DNA of 64,000 nt from PFL42 sp963789825. GTDB taxonomy: Bacteria; Chloroflexota; Anaerolineae; Anaerolineales; E44-bin32. Positions 9,900-18,786 of the stretch are shown piece by piece. Position numbers and translations under genes: made by a program. The stretch is taken from NCBI GenBank assembly GCA_963789825.1, contig CAWBME010000003.1, positions 1 through 64,000 on the forward strand. Direction: 5' to 3'. How positions within the stretch are numbered: position 1 is the first letter of the stretch; the number at the start of each line of letters is the position of its first letter. The notes under the pieces are model-generated. The model was given only the letters and a program-made list of their open reading frames with translations, was not told the DNA's origin and did no database searches.

Positions 9900-11258
9900 C
9901 ACGCCGTCCGGTCTTCAGCCGCCTGCAGTGTGTCCTGGTTCCCGTGCTTCTGGGGCACAGCCCGCTCGATTCGATCCGGCTGGCGCAGGCGCTCACGGCC
10001 GAGACCGTGCTGCTGGGCGTGGTCCCAGTGGCGGAAGAAGAGGCAGTCAGCCGGGCCGCGGGGGACGCCCGCCGGTTGCGGGGCGAAATGCGCCAGCTGG
10101 ATCTGCTTCCGCAGACCCGCATGCATCCCCGGGTGAGGGTCTCGGCGCATCCCTGGGAAGAACTGCGCGAAGTCATTGGGACAGAGGAGCCGGATCTCAC
10201 GCTGCTTGAATGGCCGGACCAGGTGACCGCCCTGGGCCTGGGTCACCCTGAGAAGCTGGCTGAGCTCGGCTGTGACCTGGCCATGGTTCGGGGTCCAGTG
10301 CCCGATACCCCGCAGCGTGTGCTGGTTGCGCTGCGGGGCGGTCCAAACGCCGAGCTAGTGCTGCGGATGGCGCTGGCGCTGCGTCCGGCGGAGCTGGATG
10401 TTCTCCATATCGGTCCGAGTGGGAAGTCGCAGACGGACGATCCCTACCGCGGCCTGGAGCGCGTGCTGGGCGCCTTGCCGCAGGTGAATGTCACCCGCCG
10501 AGGCGGAGAGGATGTCGCGAGCACGATTCTCGAGATGGCGCCCGGGCACGATCTGCTGCTGATGGGTGTGAGTGCGCGCCTGGGAAGTGAGGGCGTGCTG
10601 CTTGGCCCGATTGCCGAGGAGACGATGCGGCGGGCGCCCTGCGGTGTGATCAGCTTGATGGCCGAACGCCGCCTGCCGCCAGTCTCCTACGATGCGCTAG
10701 TCGGCGCGCGGGCGATATCGATCTTGGTCGACAAGTGGTTCGCCGAGAACACGTACTCCTCTGAGGAGTTCGCTGATCTGGAGAGGCTGCTGGCGCTCAA
10801 GCAAGCGCAAGGGCTGGCGATCAGCCTGGCACTGCCGGCTTTGAATGAAGCGGAGACGGTTGGGAAAGTGATCCGGACCGTGCGGCGGGCACTGATGGAC
10901 GACGTGCCGCTGCTGGATGAGATCGTCCTGATGGACTCGGCCTCCGACGATCGGACGCGCGAGATCGCTGCCCAGGAAGGAGCGCGGGTGTACGTCCATC
11001 AGGAACTGCTCCCTGCCTATGGGCCGCGCGCGGCAAGGGGGAAGCGCTGTGGAAGAGCCTGCTGGTCACGCGGGGCGACATCGTCGCCTGGATTGACACG
11101 GACATCGTCAACATCCATCCACGCTTCGTCTACGGTGTCATCGGCCCGCTGCTGCTAGATCCTCGGGTACAGTTGGTCAAGGGCTTCTATCGCCGCCCGC
11201 TGCGTGTGGGCGACAAGATTCAGGCAAGCAGCGGTAGCAGTGAGATGATGGCCGGGCT
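9896..11258 (+). pseudogene. Usp-GpgS fusion, copy 1, cut off at the C-terminus
   Basis: First copy of the glucosyl-3-phosphoglycerate synthase gene. It has the universal-stress-like N-terminal region and the start of the GT-A domain (LALPALNEAETVG), then a one-base deletion at about 11033 after AYGPRA, and it loses similarity to copy 2 about 60 codons later where the second copy of the unit begins. It lacks the region following RRPLRVGD that completes the catalytic domain, so it is unlikely to make an active enzyme. It could still give a Usp-like product. Confidence 0.75.
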
Positions 11259-11286
11259 GACAGAACGACTGTGACACAAGCCTCTG

Positions 11287-12518
11287 ATGATGCCGCATCG
11301 TCCGCGCACATGCCCTGCTTCACTACTCGGCGCCGCCCGTTATCGGAGGGGTGGAGGCGGTCCTGCGGCGCCACGCCGGGTTGCTGGTTGAGCACGGCTA
11401 CCCGGTACGGGTGATCGCCGGCCGTGGCCAGGCGTGGGACTCTCGCATTGCGCTGGACATCCTCCCGCTCCTCGACTCCCAACATCCGGAGATCCTAGCG
11501 GCCAAACGCGATCTGGACGCGGGCCGGCTACCCGATGGGTTCGAAGCGTTGATTGCCCGAATCCGCGCTGCGCTGGCGGAGCGGCTGGGCGCAATCGACT
11601 TGCTGCTGGCGCACAATGTCTGCTCCTTGCACAAGAATCTGGCGCTGACCGCCGCCCTGCACGGCATGCACCGGGACGAGGGCCGGCTGCGGATGGTCCT
11701 ATGGCATCACGATATGGCGTGGAGCGCGGCTGCCTACCGGGGCGAACTCCATCCGGGATGGCCCTGGGATCTGCTGTCGACCGACTGGGGCGCTGAGCAT
11801 GTCGTGGTTTCTGAGCATCGCCGCAAGGAGCTGATCGATCGGATGCATCTCGATCCAGCCAGTGTCTCCGTGGTGCCCAACGGCGTCGACGCCGGCCAGC
11901 TGCTCGCGCTCTCGGCGGAGACTCAGGCGATCGTCGAAGACCTCGACCTGCTGCAAGCGGATCCGATCCTGCTGACCCCGGTGCGCATCACGCGCCGCAA
12001 GAACCTGGAGCTTGCGCTGCGGGCCAGCGCCATCCTGCGCGGGATCTTCCCGCGGCTGGCGTTGTTGGTGACCGGCCCCCCAGGCCCGCACAACCCGGCG
12101 AACCGCGCCTACCTGGATGAGCTGCTGGCGCTGCGCGCCGAACTGGGGCTGGAGCGCCAGGCTCACTTCCTGGCGGAGGGACGGCCGCAGCCGCTGAGCG
12201 ACGAGGCCATCGGTGGCCTGTTCCGGCTGGCGGACGCCTTGCTCCTGCCGAGCCGGGAGGAGGGCTTTGGCATTCCCTTGCTCGAAGCATCGCTGGCCCG
12301 CCTGCCGATCTTCTGCAGCGACATCCCGCCGCTGCGTGAGCTCGGTGGCGAGGAGGCCAACTACTTCCCGCCGGATGCGACGCCGGCAGAAGTAGCCCAA
12401 CTGATCGCGACGCGCCTGCGGGCGGATCGCGCCCATAGCCATGGCGGTGCGGGTTCGGCAATCCTACGACTGGCAGCGAATCTTCGTCGAGCAGATCGAG
12501 CCACTGGTGCAGCGATGA
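11287..12518 (+). CDS. GT4-family glycosyltransferase, copy 2 (two frame breaks)
   Basis: Second copy of the GT4 gene with the same 409-residue plan and intact PSREEGFGIPLLE motif. Aligned with copy 1, it has an extra base at about 11311 (GCGCACATGCCC against GCGCACAGCCC) and another near 12434 (GCCCATAGCC against GCCTATGCC). The second one runs the frame into the downstream gene and makes an apparent GT4-Usp fusion that I regard as an artefact, because copy 1 keeps a clean ATGA overlap at the same place. It is the likely functional partner of the full-length gpgS. Confidence 0.78.
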
Positions 12519-14329
12519 CACGCCGTCCGGTCTTCAGCCGCCTGCAGTGTGTCCTGGTTCCCGTGCTTCTGGGGCACAGCCCGCTCAATTCGATCCGGCT
12601 GGCGCAGGCGCTCACGGCCGAGACCGTGCTGCTGGGCGTGGTTCCAGTGGCGGAAGAAGAGGCAGTCAGCCGGGCCGCGGGGGACGCCCGCCGGCTGCGG
12701 GGCGAAATGCGCCAGCTGGACCTGCTTCCGCAAACCCGCATGCATCCCCGGGTGAGGGTCTCGGCGCATCCCTGGGAGGAACTGGGCGAGGTCATTGGGA
12801 CAGAGGAGCCGGATCTCACGCTGCTCGAATGGCCGGACCAGGTGACCGCCCTGGGCCTGGGTCACCCTGAGAAGCTGGCTGAGCTCGGCTGTGACCTGGC
12901 CATGGTTCGGGGTCCAGTGCCCGACACCCCGCAGCGTGTGCTGGTTGCGCTGCGGGGCGGTCCAAACGCCGAGCTAGTGCTGCGGATGGCGCTGGCGCTG
13001 CGTCCGGCGGAGCTGGATGTTCTCCATATCGGTCCGAGTGGGAAGTCGCAGACGGACGATCCCTACCGAGGCCTGGAGCGCGTGCTGGGCGCCTTGCCGC
13101 AGGTGAACGTCACCCGTCGGGGAGGGAGGATGTCGCGGGAGCAATTCTCGAGATGGCGCCCGGGCACGACCTGCTGCTGATGGGCGTCAGCGCCCGCTTG
13201 GGCAATGAGGGCGTGCTGCTTGGCCCGATTGCCGAGGAGACGATGCGGCGAGCTCCCTGCGGTGTGATCAGCTTGATGGCCGAACGCCGCCTGCCGCCAG
13301 TCTCCTACGATGCGCTAGTCGGCACGCGGGCGATATCGATCTTGGTCGACAAGTGGTTCGCCGAGAACACGTACTCCTCTGAGGAGTTCGCTGATCTGGA
13401 GAGGCTGCTGGCGCTCAAGCAAGCGCAAGGGCTGGCGATCAGCCTGGCACTGCCGGCTTTGAATGAAGCGGAGACGGTTGGGAAAGTGATCCGGACCGTG
13501 CGGCGGGCACTGATGGACGACGTGCCGCTGCTGGATGAGATCGTCCTGATGGACTCGGCCTCCGACGATCGGACGCGCGAGATCGCTGCCCAGGAAGGAG
13601 CGCGGGTGTACGTCCATCAGGAACTGCTCCCTGCCTATGGACCGCGCGCCGGCAAGGGGGAAGCGCTGTGGAAGAGCCTGCTGGTCACGCGGGGAGACAT
13701 CGTCGCCTGGATCGACACGGACATCGTCAACATCCATCCACGCTTCGTCTACGGTGTCATCGGCCCGCTGCTGCTGGATCCCCGGGTACAGTTGGTCAAG
13801 GGCTTCTACCGCCGCCCGCTGCGCGTCGGCGACAGGATGCAGGCGGGCAGCGGTGGGCGGGTGACCGAGCTGGCCGCCCGGCCGCTGTTCAACCTGTTCT
13901 ACCCGGAGCTGTCCGGAATCGTTCAGCCGCTTTCCGGCGAATACGCCGGCCGCCGCAGTGCGGTGGAGCAGGTGCCGTTCTTCTCGGGTTACGGTGTGGA
14001 GACCGGCCTGCTGATCGATGTCCTCGAGCGCTTTGGGCTCAGTGCCATCGCCCAGGTGGATCTGAGGGAGCGGGTGCATCACAATCAACCGCTGGAGGCG
14101 CTTGGGCAAGATGTCATTCTCCATCATCCAGGTCGTAGTCAACCGCCTGGAGGCGCGAACTGGCCAGCCGATCCTTGAGGAAGTGAACAAGTCGATGAAG
14201 CTGATTCGCCACAACCGGCGCGGCTACTTCCTGGAGGTTGAGGAGCTCGCCGAACTGGACCGCCCGCCGATGATCAGCCTTCCCGAGTACCAGCAGCGTA
14301 TTCCATCCGACGGAGAGCCCGCTGCGTGA
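12515..14329 (+). CDS. gpgS: glucosyl-3-phosphoglycerate synthase with N-terminal Usp-like region
   Basis: About 604 residues. The C-terminal half is a GT81-type GT-A enzyme that would transfer glucose from NDP-glucose to 3-phosphoglycerate: ALPALNEAETVG near residue 310, DSASDDRT, the metal-binding WIDTDIVN near residue 400, and the later YPELSGIVQPLSGEYAGRR and GYGVETGLLID segments typical of GpgS. The N-terminal ~290 residues resemble universal stress proteins, with MGVSARLG and a GPIAEETMRRAPCGV tail. Two indels must be repaired: a deletion at about 13128 and an extra C at about 14107 (LGKMSF). The GpgP-like phosphatase gene follows by 25 bp, which supports the assignment. Confidence 0.85.
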
Positions 14330-14354
14330 CCCCCGAGCCAACGAGGAGCCCCGT

Positions 14355-14950
14355 ATGGCGCGCTTGATCCTGGTGCGGCATGGCGCCACCGACTGGAACC
14401 GGGATGGCAGATATCAGGGGCATTCCGACACGCCGCTCAACGCTGAGGGAATGGCCCAGGCGCAACGCTTGGTGGACCTGCTGCGGAGCGACGGGATCTC
14501 GCAAGTGGTCAGCAGCGATCTGCGGCGCGCCAGCGTGACCGCCCAAATCCTGGCGGAGGGCTTGCGACTCGCACCGCCACGCCTCGATCCTCGGCTGCGC
14601 GAGATCGACCTCGGCGAATGGGAGGGAAGGTTGGCGACCGAGATCGCAGAAGACGACGCGCGAAGCATGGGACGCCCGGAACCAGAATCCAGCGGAGGTT
14701 GGCGCACCGGGGGGAGAGACGACGCGTCAGGTGGCGCAGCGCGTCTGGGCCAGCCTCGACGAAATCGCCACCCAGGCGCCCCGAGTGACGACGGTGCGGT
14801 GGTGTCGCACGGGGTGGCGCTGGCGACCGCGCTCTGCCGTGTGCGGGACATGCCCCTGGAGCGGGCCAGCGAGACTCGATACCCGACAACGCCGCTGCCG
14901 ATCGGGTCGATTGGCCGCCGGATCGACGGATAAGGAGGACCGGCAGATGA
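14355..14950 (+). CDS. gpgP: histidine-phosphatase superfamily, probable glucosyl-3-phosphoglycerate phosphatase
   Basis: Phosphoglycerate-mutase-like phosphatase of about 200 residues. The catalytic VRHGATDWNRDGRYQG motif lies at residues 7-22, SSDLRRAS and EIDLGEWEG follow, and the second histidine is in VVSHGVALAT. Three breaks near 14660, 14795 and 14870 must be repaired, and the restored end reads PDNAAADRVDWPPD. The repaired stop (TGA at 14948) overlaps the antiporter ATG. Placement right after gpgS supports dephosphorylation of glucosyl-3-phosphoglycerate to glucosylglycerate, as for the mycobacterial GpgP of the same superfamily. Substrate is inferred from context. Confidence 0.75.
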
Positions 14951-16151
14951 TCACACCGATCCTGGCCGCGCTCATCATCGTCATCGTCGCGGCCAAAGCC
15001 TCGGGGTGGATCTCCGTCCGGCTCGGGCAGCCAGCGGTGCTGGGCGAGCTGCTGGCCGGGCTTGTCCTTGGGCCTTCGCTGCTGGGGGTGTTCGCGATCC
15101 CCTACTTCGCTGAGGCCCACGTCACGGAGTTGCTGATCGAACTTGGCGAGATCGGGGTGATCCTGCTGATGTTCGTCGCCGGGATGGATGTCCACCTGGA
15201 GGACATGATCAAGACCGGCAAGCCGGCGGTGTTGGCCGGTGACATTGGGCGTGCTGGCGCCCGTTGTGCTGACCTTCGCCGTTGCCGCTGCATTCGGCTA
15301 CGAGCTGACCCAGTCGCTCTTCCTCGGGCTGGTGCTTGCGGCGACATCGGTCAGCATCTCGGCGCAGACGCTGATCGAGCTGGGCGTGCTGCGCAGCCGT
15401 GAAGGGAATTGCGCATGCTGGGCGCGGCTGTGGTCGATGATGTGATCTCGTTGCTTCTGCTCTCCGCTGTTCGCCGGGCTCGTCGTGACCGGCGGCGCAG
15501 GCCGCGCTGGGAGTGAGCGGGCATCGTCCTGCGGATGCTGGTGTTCCTGGGTCGTGGCGCTGGTGGTTGCGGTCCGCCTGCTTCCCGCGCTTCCGGCGCG
15601 GCTCGGCCGGCTTCCGGTCAGCGAGCCGATCGTGACCGGCGCCGTGGTGGTGATGCTGATCTTCGCCTGGACCGCCGAGGAACTGGGAGGAATCGCGGCG
15701 ATCACCGGCGCCTTCCTGGCCGGGGTAGGGCATGTCACGCAGCGCGCAGAACGACACGATCCGGCGAGGGACGCATGTGCTGGCCTACGCCTTCTTCGTT
15801 CCGATCTTCCTGGTCTCGATCGGCCTGCAGGCCGATGTGGGCGAACTCGACCCCACCTGCGGCGGTCCTGATCCTGGCGCTGATCGCTCGTGGCCGTGGT
15901 CAGCAAGGTGCTCGGCGCCGGGGTAGGTGCGCGGCCTGGGCGGGCTGACAGGCAACGAGTCCCTGCGTCTGGGAGTGGGGATGATCTCCCGCGGCGAGGT
16001 CGGGTTGATCGTGGCGAATGTCGGGCTGAGCATGGCGCTGATCAGCCCCGAGGTCTTCACCGAAGTTGTGCTGGTGGTGCTGGCCACCACGCTGCTGGCG
16101 CCGCCATTGCTCAAGCTGTCCTATCGTCGCAAGGAGGCCCCAGATGCCTAA
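14947..16151 (+). CDS. CPA2/Kef-type cation:proton antiporter (many frame breaks)
   Basis: Membrane antiporter of about 400 residues. Recognisable blocks in order: GQPAVLGELLAGLVLGPSLLG, LLMFVAGMDVHL, TLGVLAPVVLTFAVAAAFG, TSVSISAQTLIELG, MLGAAVVDDVISLLLL (with the family DD pair), VVMLIFAWTAEELGGIAAITGAFLAG, FFVPIFLVSIGLQADV and MISRGEVGLIVANVG. At least seven indels separate them (near 15237, 15400, 15412, 15465, 15515, 15745 and 15870-15925), nearly all acting as +1 insertions. No TrkA-N domain follows. It would exchange Na+ or K+ for protons. It is either a consensus-error hotspot or a decayed gene. Confidence 0.75.
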
Positions 16152-16506
16152 GCTGGTGGTATGCGTCGTCGATGATCCCGCGAAGGCGGAAGACGTTTTG
16201 GCTGCCTGGGTGCAGCATGGCGTTCCGGGGGTGACGATTCTGGAGAGCACCGGGCTCGGGCATCACATCGCCGGCCTGGGCGCGCCGGATGACGCCCCTG
16301 TCTTCCCGTCGCTCGAGAGCCTGCTGCGGGCGCGCGAGGAGAGCCACCGTACGTTGCTGGCAGTGGTGGATGACACGCTAGCCCATCGATCAGTTGGTGG
16401 AAGCGACGGAGCGCATTCTCGGGCCCGCTGGCGTGCGCCCGACACCGGCATCCTGTTTGTCGTGCCGGTCGAACAAGCCTGGGGCCTGCGCAAGTCGCGC
16501 GGGTGA
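16144..16506 (+). CDS. P-II-like small regulator beside the antiporter
   Basis: About 120 residues. It begins MPKLVVCVVDD, resembling the first strand of P-II proteins, continues to VTILESTGLG, and ends in GILFVVPVEQAWGLR, which resembles the GKIFVLPVEEA end of GlnB-type proteins. Two compensating indels (near 16380 and 16435) interrupt it; the middle restores to QLVEATERILGP. It overlaps the antiporter stop by eight bases and the next gene's upstream codons, so it is probably cotranscribed. P-II-like proteins next to transporters often bind a nucleotide and gate the transporter. Family assignment is by motif only. Confidence 0.55.
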   Translation: MPKLVVCVVDDPAKAEDVLAAWVQHGVPGVTILESTGLGHHIAGLGAPDDAPVFPSLESLLRAREESHRTLLAVVDDTLAHRSVGGSDGAHSRARWRAPDTGILFVVPVEQAWGLRKSRG

Positions 16507-16532
16507 ACTGGAACGGATCGGAGGGGACTACT

Positions 16533-17343
16533 GTGGCGACCAGAACGCTCGTACAGGCGCTGCTCGTCTTGGCGGCGATCGGGATTGGATGGTTGGTCTT
16601 GCGGCTGGCCTTTCGACGACTGCTCCACAGGATCGAGCGCACCGTGGACGATCCAAGCCGGGCGGCGCGCCTCAGGACGATTTGCATCGTCGGCCGTGAC
16701 TTGCTGCTCGTGGTCCTCGTCGTCGGCGGAATGCTGGCGGTGCTGGACCTGCTGGGGATCAATACCACCAGCTTCGCGGCGGTGATCGCAGCCTTGGGGC
16801 TGGCGCTGTCGCTCGGGGCACAATCCCTGGTCAAAGACATCATCGCCGGGGTGGTGATCCTGGTGGAAGACCAGTTCCGCCTGGGGGATGTGATCACGAT
16901 CCAGGGTGTGACCGGCGCCGTCGAGCGCATCTCCCTTCGAGCGACCCACCTGCGAGCTGTCGACGGCCAGTTGCACATCGTGCCGAACGGGGATGTGCGC
17001 CTGGTCTCCAATGCGACCCAGGAGTATTCCCGAGCCGTGGTGGACATCCCGGTGGGCTTCGACCAGGACACGGAGCGGGTCGCAGGGGTGCTGGCGCAGG
17101 CGATGCATGCGTTGAGCGCCGACTCCCGGCTGCGGGAAGTCGCTGCGGGAGCCCGCCGAGGTTCTCGGCTGGTCTGGGGCGACCGAATTCGGCGTGATGA
17201 TGCGCCTGACGGCGAAGGTGGCGCCCGGCCAGCAATGGGCGGTTGCGCGGGAGATGCGGCGGGTGGGCCTGGAGGCCTTGCGCGCCGCGGGGATCCCGGT
17301 GGCCATGCCGAGCGCCGTCCGGGGTTCGGCTTCGGCGGATTGA
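16533..17343 (+). CDS. MscS-family mechanosensitive channel (one frame break)
   Basis: Small-conductance channel of about 270 residues that opens under membrane tension to release solutes. There are two to three N-terminal membrane helices, then the pore-lining helix region (FAAVIAALGLALSLGAQSLVKD) and the beta domain with EDQFRLGDVI and the VPNGDV segment, all typical of MscS. An extra base near 17143 breaks the frame; the restored tail ends with ALRAAGIPVAMP and stops at 17343. GTG at 16533 is chosen because GGAGGGG lies seven bases upstream; an overlapping GTG at 16503 is possible. It closes the osmoadaptation block. Confidence 0.85.
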
Positions 17344-17423
17344 GGCGGGGCGGGCGGGCCCTGGACAAGGGCGGGCGTAGAGATCGCCTGCGCCCTTCGG
17401 GTTCGGCTCCCTGGGGCAGGCGC

Positions 17424-18725
17424 TCAGCCCATGTGCCGGATGATGGCGTCACCGAACTCGGAGCACTTGACCAGCGTGCCGTAGTCCATCAGGCGGTGGA
17501 AGTCATAGGTGACCGTGCGGGCGCGGATCGCGCCCTCCATCCCCAGGATCACCAGGCGGGCCGCCTCGCGCCACCCCAGGAAGCGCAGCATCATTTCGCC
17601 GCTCAGGATCACCGACCCGGGATTCACCATGTCCTTGTCGGCATACTTCGGCGCGGTGCCATGCGTGGCCTCGAACACGGCATGCCCCGTCTGGAAGTTG
17701 ATGTTGGCGCCTGGGGCGATGCCGATCCCGCCTACCTGTGCCGCCAGGGCATCCGATAGGTAATCGCCGTTGAGGTTCATGGTGGCGAGCACATCGAACT
17801 CGCGCGGGCGGGTCAACGTCTGCTGGAAGGCGATATCGGCGATGACGTCCTTGACCAGGATCCGCCCGGCTTTCAGGGCGGCCTCCTGCTCGAGGATGGC
17901 GGCTTCCTCGCCCTTGGCCTGGGCGGTGCGCTGCCACTGCATCCAGGTGTAGGTCTGGTCGGCGAACTCGGTCTCCACGACCTCGTACCCCCACTTGCGG
18001 AAGGCGCCCTCGGTATGTTTGAGGATGTTGCCCTTGTGCACCAGGGTTAGTGACTTGCGGCCATCTTCGAGGATGCAGTGCATCGCTGCCCGGACGAGCC
18101 GCTGCGTGCCTTCGCGTGAGATCGGCTTGATCGCCATGCCGGAGGTGTCCGGGAAGCGGATCTTGGCGAACTTGGAGGGAAAGCGGGTGCGGAGCAGCTC
18201 GCGGAACTCGGCGGTCTCGTCGGTGCCCTGCTCGAACTCGACGCCGGCGTACAGATCCTCCGTGTTCTCGCGGAACACGACCATATCCACATCTTGAGGG
18301 CGACACACCGGGGACGGCACGCCCTCGAAATAGCGCACCGGGCGTACGCAGGCGTACAGGTCGAGCGCCTTGCGCACGGCGACGTTCAGCGAGCGGAAGC
18401 CCTCGCCGACCGGCGTGGTGAGCGGCCCCTTGATGCCGACCTGGAATTCGCGGAAGGCGTCGAGCGTTTCCTCGGGCAGCCACGTACCGAAGCGGCTGAA
18501 CGATTTCTCGCCGGCGAAGACCTCCATCCAGATGATCTTGCGCCGGCCGCCGTAGGCCTTCTCGACCGCAGCGTCCAGTACCCGTACGGAGGCACGCCAG
18601 ATGTCCGGGCCTATGCCGTCGCCCTCGATGTAGGGAATGATCGGGTTGTCGGGGACGTGCAATTCGCCGCCTGAGAAACGGAGGCGTTCCCCGTTCTGGG
18701 GCACCTGGGTGTGCTGATAGGGCAT
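17424..18725 (-). CDS. icd: NADP-dependent isocitrate dehydrogenase
   Basis: TCA-cycle enzyme converting isocitrate to 2-oxoglutarate and CO2, 433 residues, full length. It has YIEGDGIGPD at the N-terminus, the substrate loop TTPVGEGFRSLNVAVRK, VFRENTEDLYAG and the cofactor loop HGTAPKYA, whose Lys-Tyr pair marks NADP preference in the E. coli-type enzymes. It is separated from the helicase by a 61-bp gap holding a TATAAT box and AAGGGAG ribosome site of its own. Confidence 0.95.
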   Translation of the reverse strand: MPYQHTQVPQNGERLRFSGGELHVPDNPIIPYIEGDGIGPDIWRASVRVLDAAVEKAYGGRRKIIWMEVFAGEKSFSRFGTWLPEETLDAFREFQVGIKGPLTTPVGEGFRSLNVAVRKALDLYACVRPVRYFEGVPSPVCRPQDVDMVVFRENTEDLYAGVEFEQGTDETAEFRELLRTRFPSKFAKIRFPDTSGMAIKPISREGTQRLVRAAMHCILEDGRKSLTLVHKGNILKHTEGAFRKWGYEVVETEFADQTYTWMQWQRTAQAKGEEAAILEQEAALKAGRILVKDVIADIAFQQTLTRPREFDVLATMNLNGDYLSDALAAQVGGIGIAPGANINFQTGHAVFEATHGTAPKYADKDMVNPGSVILSGEMMLRFLGWREAARLVILGMEGAIRARTVTYDFHRLMDYGTLVKCSEFGDAIIRHMG

Positions 18726-18766
18726 CGAGGGACTCCCTTGGCGAAGAGTGGATCGACTGCGGGCGG

Positions 18767-18772
18767 ATTATA
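18767..18772 (-). promoter_or_regulatory. -10 box of icd
   Basis: A perfect TATAAT on the minus strand, about 41 bases upstream of the icd ATG, in the gap after the helicase gene. The leader then carries AAGGGAG before the start. No clear -35 match was found. Confidence 0.55.
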
Positions 18773-18786
18773 GCAGACGGGTGCTG

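Larger units (their letters stand above)
8641..13870 (+). repeat. 2.6-kb tandem duplication of the GT4-gpgS unit
   Basis: The block starting GACAGAACGACTGTGAC at 8641 begins again at 11259, an offset of 2618 bp, and the two copies run in parallel for about 2.6 kb. Sample stretches compared by eye range from about 94% identity (9181-9300 against 11801-11920) to nearly identical (about 10.7-10.96 kb against 13.3-13.6 kb). Copy 1 loses similarity near 11240-11258, inside its gpgS, where copy 2 starts. Copy 2 continues into a full gpgS. Each copy carries its own set of indels. Confidence 0.9.

Noticed and set aside
11351..13180. GT4-Usp fusion protein in copy 2
   Set aside because: Copy 1 keeps a clean ATGA overlap at the same place; the fusion arises from one extra base near 12434.
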